Made by a program: the position numbers and the translations under genes. Positions 23,441-31,400 of a stretch of DNA of 64,000 nucleotides are shown piece after piece; within the stretch, counting starts at the first letter, position 1; the number at the start of each line of letters is the position of its first letter. The notes below the pieces were generated by a model, which had not been told where the DNA came from, did not search any database, and worked only from the letters and a program-made list of their open reading frames with translations. This stretch comes from Streptomyces griseocarneus. GTDB taxonomy: Bacteria; Actinomycetota; Actinomycetes; Streptomycetales; Streptomycetaceae. The stretch spans positions 1 to 64,000 of the forward strand of contig PENC01000005.1 in the NCBI GenBank assembly GCA_003674045.1, in the 5' to 3' direction.

Positions 23441-24334
23441 ATGACCACGGAACAGGAATTCGATCAAGCGAAGGGTGCCGGAGCGGACGCGGTGACCGTG
23501 CTCGGGCTGGGGCCGATGGGGCGTGCGCTGGCCGGGGCACTGCTGCGGAACGGGCACCCCACGACCGTGTGGAACCGCACGCCCGGCAAGGCCGCCGGAC
23601 TCGACGGGGCGCGGGTGGCGGAGACGGCCGCCGAGGCCGTGGCGGCGAGCCCGCTGGTGATCGTGTGCGTGCTGGACTACGCCGCCGCGACGGCGGTCCT
23701 GGCGCCGCTGACGGACGAGCTGCGCGGCCGTACGATCGTGAACCTCACCGCCGACTCCCCGGACCGGGCGCGGGAGACGGCCGCGTGGGCGGCCGGGCGG
23801 GGCATCGCGTACCTCGACGGCTCGATCATGACTCCGGCCGTCACCATCGGCACGGACGAGGCGGTCATCCTGTGCAGCGGCCCGGAGGACGTCCACGCCG
23901 AGTTCCGGGGCGTCCTGGAGGGGCTCGCCGGGACTGTCACCCATCTCGGCACGGACCCCGGCCGGGCGGCGGCCTACGACGTGGCCCTGCTCGACCTGTG
24001 CTGGACGACGGTGAGCGGCTACCTGCACTCCCTCGCCCTGGCCCGCGCCGAGGGCATCACGGCACGCGAGCTCGTCCCGTACGCGCACGGGATCGTCGGT
24101 CTGATGGAGCGGTTCGTCCCCGACTTCGCGGAGCACGCCGACGCGGGCGAGCACCCCGGCGACATGTCCAACGTCGTCTCCCTCGCGGCGGGCATGGACC
24201 ACGTCATCCACGCGGCGCGGGCCCGTGGCCTCGATACCTCGCTGATGGCGGCGGCGCGGGCGACGGCCCAGCGGGCGATCGACGCGGGGCGGGGGAAGGA
24301 GGGGATCTCCGTGCTGGTGGAGGTCCAGGAGTAG
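23441..24334 (+). CDS. NADPH-dependent imine-reductase-like oxidoreductase
   Basis: This 297-aa enzyme has an N-terminal Rossmann fold with VTVLGLGPMGRALAGALLRN (about 18-37) and the NADPH-preferring VWNRTPGKA. Strand signatures VNLTADSPDRAR and AYLDGSIM follow. The helical C-terminal domain contains AAYDVALLDL, where imine reductases carry their key Asp, so this group fits better than classical 3-hydroxyisobutyrate dehydrogenases. It should reduce a C=N or C=O bond; the natural substrate is unknown. The ATG is close to the putative promoter, so the leader is very short. Confidence 0.8.
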   Translation: MTTEQEFDQAKGAGADAVTVLGLGPMGRALAGALLRNGHPTTVWNRTPGKAAGLDGARVAETAAEAVAASPLVIVCVLDYAAATAVLAPLTDELRGRTIVNLTADSPDRARETAAWAAGRGIAYLDGSIMTPAVTIGTDEAVILCSGPEDVHAEFRGVLEGLAGTVTHLGTDPGRAAAYDVALLDLCWTTVSGYLHSLALARAEGITARELVPYAHGIVGLMERFVPDFAEHADAGEHPGDMSNVVSLAAGMDHVIHAARARGLDTSLMAAARATAQRAIDAGRGKEGISVLVEVQE

Positions 24335-24352
24335 TGCCCGCCGGATACGACT

Positions 24353-24379
24353 CGGGCGGGCCGGTGACCGGCCCGCCCG
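24353..24379. terminator. GC hairpin between convergent genes
   Basis: Arms 24353-24364 and 24368-24379 are exact 12-bp complements with a 3-nt loop. It lies between the imine-reductase-like gene and the convergent cyclophilin gene. Confidence 0.7.
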
Positions 24380-24403
24380 GGGTCAGGAAAGCGATCCGGA
24401 GGA

Positions 24404-24901
24404 TCAGGCCTCGACCGTGCCCGACTTGGCGATCTTGACCTCGCCCTTGACGGCGCCGGACTGCGAGCCCAGGGACTCGATCTGCTTCACGAGCTCCATG
24501 CCCTCGACGACCTCGCCGAAGACGACGTGCTTGCCGTCCAGCCACGGGGTGTCGACGGTGGTGATGAAGAACTGCGAGCCGTTGGTGTTGCGGCCGGCGT
24601 TGGCCATGGAGAGCAGGCCCGGACGGGTGTGCTTCTTCTCGAAGTTCTCGTCCGCGAACTTCTCGCCGTAGATGCTCTTGCCGCCGGTGCCGTTGTGGTT
24701 GGTGAAGTCACCGCCCTGGAGCATGAAGGCCGGGATGACGCGGTGGAAGCCGGAGCCCGCGTAGCCGAAGCCGTTCTCGCCCGTGGCCAGCTCACGGAAG
24801 TTGCGGGCGGTCTTCGGGACGACGTCGTCGTACAGCTTGAAGACGATGCGGCCCGCGTCCTGGCCGTTGATGGTGATGTCGAAGAAAACGTTGGAAGACA
24901 T
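24404..24901 (-). CDS. Cyclophilin-type peptidyl-prolyl cis-trans isomerase
   Basis: This 165-aa cytoplasmic cyclophilin catalyses proline isomerisation during protein folding. The active-site segments are present: FHRVIPAFMLQGGDF with the catalytic Arg (about residues 54-68), MANAGRNTNGSQFFITT (about 98-114) and the Trp/His pair in WLDGKHVVFG (about 120-129). The length is normal for the single-domain family, and no signal peptide is seen. Confidence 0.93.
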   Translation of the reverse strand: MSSNVFFDITINGQDAGRIVFKLYDDVVPKTARNFRELATGENGFGYAGSGFHRVIPAFMLQGGDFTNHNGTGGKSIYGEKFADENFEKKHTRPGLLSMANAGRNTNGSQFFITTVDTPWLDGKHVVFGEVVEGMELVKQIESLGSQSGAVKGEVKIAKSGTVEA

Positions 24902-24945
24902 GAGGGCAATCCTGTCACAGCCGCCCCGGGAGCCGTGCGAGGCGC

Positions 24946-25421
24946 TCAGCCCTCGGCCGGGGGTGCCGTCACCAGCGGTTCGTGGGTGACCGGGAAGTTC
25001 AGCGAGCTCGCGATGAAGCAGGAACGGTGCGCGTCATGGTGCAGTTCGACGGCGCGTTCGATCATGCCGGGATCGGCCACCTCGACGCGCGGGCGCAGCA
25101 CGGCGGAGGTGAAGCGACCGCCGTCCGCGTGCTCCTCCATGGTCGCCTCGGGCCGGTCGGTATAGGCGGTGACGACGACGCCGTTCACCGAGCAGTAGTG
25201 CAAAGCAGGTGGCACTGGGCGATCGAGGCGAGGAGCAGCAGCTCGGGGTTCCACGCGGTCGCGTCGCCGCGGGAGACGGCGGGGTCGGCGCTGCCCGCGA
25301 GGACGGGTCTGCCGGGGGCGTTCGTCTCGTAGGACCTGTCGTACGCGCGGTAGTCGGCGGTGCCCGCGCCCCGGTTGCCGGTCCAGCGGAGCTCGGTCCC
25401 GTAGGTGTGCAGCCTGGCCAC
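24946..25421 (-). pseudogene. OsmC-family protein gene broken by a frameshift
   Basis: The first frame (25421 to 25185) gives an OsmC-family N-terminus, MARLHTYGTELRWTGNRGAG through NPELLLLASIAQCHLL with the family cysteine. It then runs into a stop. The second frame continues the family from LHYCSVNGVVVTAYTDRPEA to the C-terminus at 24946 (HRSCFIASSLNFPVTHEP, second cysteine). At the join (about 25205-25215) the family normally has a W-(Y/F)-L-H sequence. Here bases are missing, consistent with a net loss of 1, 4 or 7 nt. Either the peroxidase-like gene is dead or the sequence has an error. Confidence 0.8.
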
Positions 25422-25437
25422 TGGCGTCCCCCTTTGC

Positions 25438-26394
25438 TCAGGTGTTCGTGATGCCGTCCACGAGTTCGTCCGCCGCCGTGTAGGGGTCGAGGGTGCCGCT
25501 CACGATGCGGGCGGCGAGGGCGTCCAGGCGGCGGTCGCCGTGGAGGTCGCCGATGCGCTCGCGCAGGGCGGTGACGGCGATGGTCTCGACCTCGCGCGCG
25601 GCGCGGGCGACGCGGCGCCGCGTGAGGACGCCGTGCTCCTCCATCCACGCGCGGTGCTTCTCCAGGGCCTCGACGAGCTCGTCGGTGCCCTCGCCGCGGG
25701 CGGCGACGGTCTTGACGATCGGCGGGCGCCAGTCGCCGGGGCCGCGGGCCTCGCCGAGGCCGAGCATGTGATTGAGCTCGCGGGCAGTGGCGTCGGCGCC
25801 GTCGCGGTCGGCCTTGTTGACCACGTAGACGTCGCCGATCTCCAGGATTCCGGCCTTGGCCGCCTGGATGCCGTCGCCCATGCCGGGGGCCAGCAGGACG
25901 ACGCTGGTGTCGGCCTGGGAGGCGATCTCGACCTCAGACTGGCCGACGCCGACGGTCTCCACGAGGATCACGTCGCAGCCCGCCGCGTCCAGCACCCGGA
26001 TGGCCTGCGGGGCGGCCCAGGCGAGGCCGCCGAGGTGGCCGCGGGTGGCCATGGAGCGGATGTAGACCCCGGGGTCGGAGGCGTGGTCGGACATCCGCAC
26101 CCGGTCGCCGAGCAGGGCGCCGCCGGAGAAGGGCGAGGACGGGTCGACGGCGAGGACGCCGACCCGCTTCCCGGCCTTGCGGTAGGCGCTGACCAGGGCG
26201 GAGGTGGAGGTGGACTTGCCGACGCCGGGCGAGCCGGTGAGGCCGACGACGTAGGCGCCGCCGGTCAGCGGCGCCAGGGTCGCCATCACCTCGCGCAGCT
26301 GCGGGGACGCCCCCTCGACCAGCGAGATCAGCCGGGCGACGGCCCGCGGCCTGCCCTCCCGGGCCTGCTCGACGAGCGCGGGGACGTCCACCAT
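25438..26394 (-). CDS. meaB: MeaB/ArgK-family GTPase chaperone for methylmalonyl-CoA mutase
   Basis: This 318-aa G3E-type GTPase protects and reactivates adenosylcobalamin-dependent methylmalonyl-CoA mutase. Motifs in order are the P-loop GLTGSPGVGKST (about 53-64), AVDPSSPFSGGALLGDRVRM (about 86-105), the Walker B/G3 region ILVETVGVGQSE and NKAD for guanine recognition. The mutase genes themselves are not in the window. The thiolase and epimerase genes nearby support the propionyl/methylmalonyl-CoA context. Confidence 0.93.
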   Translation of the reverse strand: MVDVPALVEQAREGRPRAVARLISLVEGASPQLREVMATLAPLTGGAYVVGLTGSPGVGKSTSTSALVSAYRKAGKRVGVLAVDPSSPFSGGALLGDRVRMSDHASDPGVYIRSMATRGHLGGLAWAAPQAIRVLDAAGCDVILVETVGVGQSEVEIASQADTSVVLLAPGMGDGIQAAKAGILEIGDVYVVNKADRDGADATARELNHMLGLGEARGPGDWRPPIVKTVAARGEGTDELVEALEKHRAWMEEHGVLTRRRVARAAREVETIAVTALRERIGDLHGDRRLDALAARIVSGTLDPYTAADELVDGITNT

Positions 26395-26458
26395 GCCTTG
26401 CTCCGTTCCGATGCGGTTCTCAGACGTGCTCAGCCGTTTCCCGGCGTGGGCCGGGACG

Positions 26459-27682
26459 TCAGTTGCCGTTGCCGTTGCCGGGGACGCGGATGATCAGGGC
26501 GTCGCCCTGGCCGCCGCCACCGCACAGGGCCGCCGCGCCGATGCCGCCGCCGCGCCGCTTGAGCTCCAGGGCGAGGTGGAGGACGACGCGGGCGCCGGAC
26601 ATGCCGATGGGGTGGCCGAGGGCGATGGCACCGCCGTTGACGTTCACCTTTTCGTGGGAAACGCCCAGATCCTTGATCGACTGGACCAGGACCGCCGCGA
26701 ACGCCTCGTTGATCTCGATGAGGTCGAGGTCCTCGACGGCCAGGCCCTCCTTGCCCAGGGCGTGCAGAATCGCGTTGGACGGCTGGGAGTGCAGCGAGTT
26801 GTCGGGACCGGCCACATTGCCGTGGGCGCCGATCTCGGCGATCCAGTGCAGGCCCAGCTCCTCGGCCTTGGCCTTGCTCATCACGACCACGGCGGCGGCG
26901 CCGTCGGAGATCTGCGAGGAGGTGCCGGGCGTGATCGTGCCGTCCTTGGCGAAGGAGGGCCGCAGCTTGCCGAGCACCTCGACGGTGGTGTCCCCACGTA
27001 CGCCCTCGTCCTTGCTGAAGAGGACCGGGTCACCCTTGCGCTGCGGGATCTCCACGGGGGTGATCTCCGCCTCGAAGATGCCGTTCTTCTGGGCGGCGGC
27101 GGCGCGCTGGTGTGAGCGGGCGCCGATCTCGTCCTGCTCGGCGCGGCGGATGCCCAGGCGGGTGTTGTGCTTCTCGGTGGACTCGCCCATGGCGATGCCC
27201 TCGTAGGCGTCGGAGAGCCCGTCGTGGTGCATCGAGTCGATCATCTCGATGGAGCCGTACTTGTAGCCCTCGCGGGACTTGGGCAGCAGGTGCGGGGCGT
27301 TGGTCATGGACTCCATGCCGCCCGCGACCACCACGTCGAACTCGCCCGCGCGGATCAGCTGGTCGGCGAGGGCGATGGCGTCGAGGCCGGAGAGGCAGAC
27401 CTTGTTGACCGTGAGGGCGGGCACGCTCATCGGGATGCCGCCCTTGACCGCCGCCTGCCGGGCCGGGATCTGGCCCGCGCCCGCCTGGAGCACCTGGCCC
27501 ATGATCACGTACTGCACCTGGTCGCCGCCGATGCCCGCCCGGTCGAGGGCGGCCTTGATGGCCAGCCCGCCGAGGTCCGCGGCGGAGAAGGACCGCAGCG
27601 AGCCGAGGAGCTTGCCCATGGGCGTACGGGCGCCCGCGACGATCACTGAGGTGGTGCCGGTCGAACCGTTCGTACCAGTCAT
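26459..27682 (-). CDS. Acetyl-CoA C-acetyltransferase (thiolase)
   Basis: This 407-aa thiolase starts at the ATG at 27682. The acylated cysteine is in NKVCLSGLDA, the catalytic His in GGAIALGHPIGMSGAR and the second cysteine in CGGGGQGDA. It joins two acetyl-CoA to acetoacetyl-CoA or cleaves beta-ketoacyl-CoA. With the 3-hydroxybutyryl-CoA dehydrogenase at 46 kb it could feed the ethylmalonyl-CoA pathway. The C-terminus has an unusual short Gly-Asn repeat (GNGNGN). It diverges from the epimerase gene. Confidence 0.93.
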   Translation of the reverse strand: MTGTNGSTGTTSVIVAGARTPMGKLLGSLRSFSAADLGGLAIKAALDRAGIGGDQVQYVIMGQVLQAGAGQIPARQAAVKGGIPMSVPALTVNKVCLSGLDAIALADQLIRAGEFDVVVAGGMESMTNAPHLLPKSREGYKYGSIEMIDSMHHDGLSDAYEGIAMGESTEKHNTRLGIRRAEQDEIGARSHQRAAAAQKNGIFEAEITPVEIPQRKGDPVLFSKDEGVRGDTTVEVLGKLRPSFAKDGTITPGTSSQISDGAAAVVVMSKAKAEELGLHWIAEIGAHGNVAGPDNSLHSQPSNAILHALGKEGLAVEDLDLIEINEAFAAVLVQSIKDLGVSHEKVNVNGGAIALGHPIGMSGARVVLHLALELKRRGGGIGAAALCGGGGQGDALIIRVPGNGNGN

Positions 27683-27821
27683 GAGGGGCGGCCCCTTCGA
27701 GCGGGAGAGGTTAACGATGGTTCCCGTCAATGTACTGAGCGGTAGGCGCCCGGGTCACCGGGCCGGTGGTGTGATCGCGCGCACGTTGCGTAACCGGCGT
27801 TCCCGGAGTGCACTTGCTTCC

Positions 27822-28262
27822 ATGTTGACGCGCATCGACCACATCGGGATCGCCTGCAAGGACCTCGACGCCACCGTCGAGTTCTACCGTGCCACGTACG
27901 GCTTCGAGGTGTTCCACACGGAGGTCAACGAGGAGCAGGGCGTGCGCGAGGCCATGCTCAAGATCAATGAGACCTCCGACGGCGGGGCCTCGTACCTGCA
28001 GCTGCTGGAGCCCACCCGGCCGGACTCCGCGGTGGGCAAGTGGCTCGCCAAGAACGGCGAGGGCGTTCACCACATCGCGTTCGGTACGCCGGACGTCGAC
28101 GCGGACGCTGCCGCGATCGGCGGCAAGGGCGTACGCGTCCTCTACGAGAAGCCCCGTACGGGTTCCATGGGCTCCCGCATCACCTTCCTGCACCCCAAGG
28201 ACTGCCACGGCGTACTGACCGAACTGGTCACTTCGGCACCCCCGGCGGACACGGAGCACTGA
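27822..28262 (+). CDS. mce: Methylmalonyl-CoA epimerase
   Basis: This 146-aa glyoxalase-fold enzyme interconverts (2R)- and (2S)-methylmalonyl-CoA, giving the isomer used by the mutase or by polyketide extender pools. Metal-binding positions are visible in TRIDHIGIAC, YLQLLEPT and GEGVHHIAFG (with GVLTELV near the end). The ATG at 27822 follows cttgcttcc and has no strong ribosome site, so it may be near-leaderless. It is adjacent to the thiolase and meaB, all for the same pathway. Confidence 0.92.
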   Translation: MLTRIDHIGIACKDLDATVEFYRATYGFEVFHTEVNEEQGVREAMLKINETSDGGASYLQLLEPTRPDSAVGKWLAKNGEGVHHIAFGTPDVDADAAAIGGKGVRVLYEKPRTGSMGSRITFLHPKDCHGVLTELVTSAPPADTEH

Positions 28263-28442
28263 CCCCTTCCCTCCCCCGGCCGGTAGAGTGCAGGTTCGGC
28301 CGGGTACGGGGTGGGGCCCCGGGCCTGGCTGTTACCGATGATCTGACACCATTTCTTCGGAAGGGCAGGCTCCGGGTTTTCTCCCGGCGACGCGGGACGG
28401 GGCCGGCCGCCAACGCGACCAGGGGACGGATGGGACCGCGCA

Positions 28443-31400
28443 GTGCGGGGCAACGACCGCTACGAGGCTGACGACCACCTCTCGCAATTCGAAGCCGAGA
28501 TGGAGCGGCTGAAGAAGGAGCGGGAGAAGGCGGTCCAGCACGCCGACGACCTCGGCTACCAGGTCGAGGTACTGCGCGCCAAGCTGCACGAGGCGCGCCG
28601 CAACCTCGCCCACCGTCCGGCGTACGACAACGCCGACATGGGCTACCAGGCGGAGCAGATGCTCCGCAACGCCCAGATCCAGGCCGACCAGATGCGCGCC
28701 GACGCCGAGCGCGAGCTGCGCGAGGCCCGGGCCCAGACACAGCGCCTCCTCCAGGAGCAGGCCGAGCGCCAGGCCCGGATGGAGTCCGAGCTGCACGCGG
28801 AGGCCGTGGCCCGCCGCCAGCGCCTGGACGAGGAGCTCAACGAGCGCCGCCAGACGGTGGAGTCCCACGTCAACGAGAACGTGGCGTGGGCGGAGCAGCT
28901 GCGGGCCCGTACGGAGTCCCAGGCGCGGCGGCTCATGGAGGAGTCCCGCGCGGAGGCGGAGCAGTCGCTGGCCGCGGCGGGCGCCGAGGCCCAGCGGCTC
29001 ACCGAGCAGGCCCGCACCCGGCTCGCCATGGCCACCGAGGAGGCCCGCGCCGAGGCCGACGCGCTGCTGCGCCGTGCCCGCGCGGACGCGGAGCGGATGC
29101 TGGCGGCCGCCGGGGCGCAGGCCCAGGAGGCCACCGAGCACGCGGAGCGGCTGCGGACGGCCACGAGCGCGGAGGCCGACCAGGCACGGGCGGCCGCGGC
29201 GGAGCTGACGCGCACCGCCGAGGCCCGCGTCCAGGAGGCCGACGCGGCGCTGCGCGAGGCGCGCGCCGAGGCGGAGAAGCTGGTCGCGGAGGCCACGGAG
29301 ACGGCCGGCGGGCTGCGGTCCGCCGCCGAGTCCGAGTACGAGCAGCGCTCCCGCACGGCCAAGGCCGAGATCGCCCGGGCGGTCGGCGAGGCCACGAAGG
29401 AGGCCGAGGCCCTGCGGGCCGAGGCCGAACAGCTGCGCGACGACGCCCGCGCCGAGACCGAGCGGCTGCTCGCGGAGACCGCGGAGAAGGCCCGCAGCAA
29501 GGCCGCCGAGGACTCCGCGGCCCAGCTCGCCAAGGCGGCCCGCACGGCGGAGGAGGTGCTGACCAAGGCGTCGGAGGACGCCAAGGCCACCACCAAGGCC
29601 GCGGCGGCGGAGGCCGAGCGCATCCGCCGCGAGGCGGAGACCGAGGCGGACCGGCTGCGCGCGGAGGCCGCGGACACCGCAGAGCAGCTCAAGGGCGCCG
29701 CGAAGGACGACACCAAGGAGTACCGCGCCAAGACCGTCGAGCTCCAGGAGGAGGCGCGGCGGCTGCGCGGCGAGGCGGAGCGGCTGCGTGCCGAGGCCGC
29801 CGAGGAGGCCGAGCGCGTCCGGGGCGAGGCCCGGCGCGAGGCGCTCCAGCAGATCGAGGAGGCGGCCAGCACCGCCGAGGAGCTGCTGGCCAAGGCCAAG
29901 GCCGACGCCGAGGAGACGCGCGGCGGCGCGGCCGCGGAGAGCGAGCGGGTGCGCGGCGAGGCCGCCGAGCGGGCCGCCGCGCTGCGCAAGCAGGCCGAGG
30001 AGCTGCTGGAGCGGGCCCGGGCCGAGGCCGAGGAGATGGCCGAGGAGTCCGAGGACCACGCCGAGCGGGTCCGCGGCGAGGCCGCCGAGGCCGCCAAGCA
30101 GCTGCGCGAGGAGGCCGAGAAGGCCGCCGAGGCGCGCCGTGCCGAGGCCGAGACGGAGCTGACGCGCCTGCACGAGGAGGCCGCGGCGCGCGTCGAGGCC
30201 GCCGAGGAGGCGCTGCGCGAGGCCCGCGCGGAGGCGGAGAAGCTGCGCCGCGAGGCCGCGGAGGAGTCGGAGAAGACCCGGACCGAGGCCGGCGAGCGGG
30301 CCCGTACGCTCCAGGCGCAGGCCGAGCAGGAGGCGGAGCGGCTGCGTGCCGAGGCCGCCGAGGAGGCGTCCGCCGCCCGTACCGAGGGCGAGAGCGCGGC
30401 CGCGCGGCTGCGCGAGGAGGCCGCCGCCGAGGCGGAGCGCGTGAAGTCCGAGGCCCGCGAGGCCGCGGACCGGATGCGCGCGGAGGCGGGCGCCGCCGCG
30501 GAGCGCACGGAGGCCGAGGCCGCCGAGGCGCTGGCCGCCGCCCAGGAGGAGGCCGCCCGGCGCCGCCGCGAGGCGGAGGAGCTGCTGGGCGACGCCCGGA
30601 CCGAGGCGCAGGCGGAGCGCGAGGCGGCGCGCGAGCAGAGCGAGGAGCTCCTCGCGTCGGCGCGCAAGCGGGTCGCCGAGGCGCAGGACGAGGCCCGGCG
30701 CCTGGTCGAGGAGGCGGAGCAGCGGGCCGCCGAGCTGGTGGCCGCCGCGGAGCAGACCGCCCAGCAGGTACGGGACTCCGTCGCGGGTCTGCACGAGCAG
30801 GCCGAGGAGGAGATCGCCGGGCTGCGCTCGGCCGCCGAGCACAACGCCGAGCGGACGGTCACGGACGCCCAGGTGGAGGCGGACCGGGTCCGTGCCGAGG
30901 CGTACGCGGAGCGCGAGCGCGCCGGTGAGGACGCCGCCCGTACCCGGGCCGAGGCACAGGCCGGGTCCGAGGCCGCGAAGGCGCTCGCCGAGCGCACGGT
31001 CGCCGAGGCCATCGCCGAGGGCCAGCGCCTGGAGGCGGAGGCCACCCGGGTGCTGGACGAGGCGCGCGAGCAGGCGAACGCCCGCCGCACCGAGGCCGCC
31101 GGGCAGGCCGACGAGCTGCTCGCGGAGGCGATGTCCGAGGCCGAGAAGCTGATCACCGAGGCCGAGTCCGCGGTGGAGCAGGCCCGTACGGACGCGGACG
31201 CCCTGCGGGCGGAGGCCGCGGAGCAGGCGGAGCTGACCCGGGCCGAGGCCGACGCGGCGGCGGACCGGCTGCGCGCCGAGGCCGCCGAGGTGCTGGAGAC
31301 CGCGCAGGAAGAGGCGAGCCGTACGGCGGACGAGGCCCGCGAGGCCGCGAACACCCGCCGCAGCGAGGCCGCCCAGCAGGCGGACGAGCTGATCGCCGAG

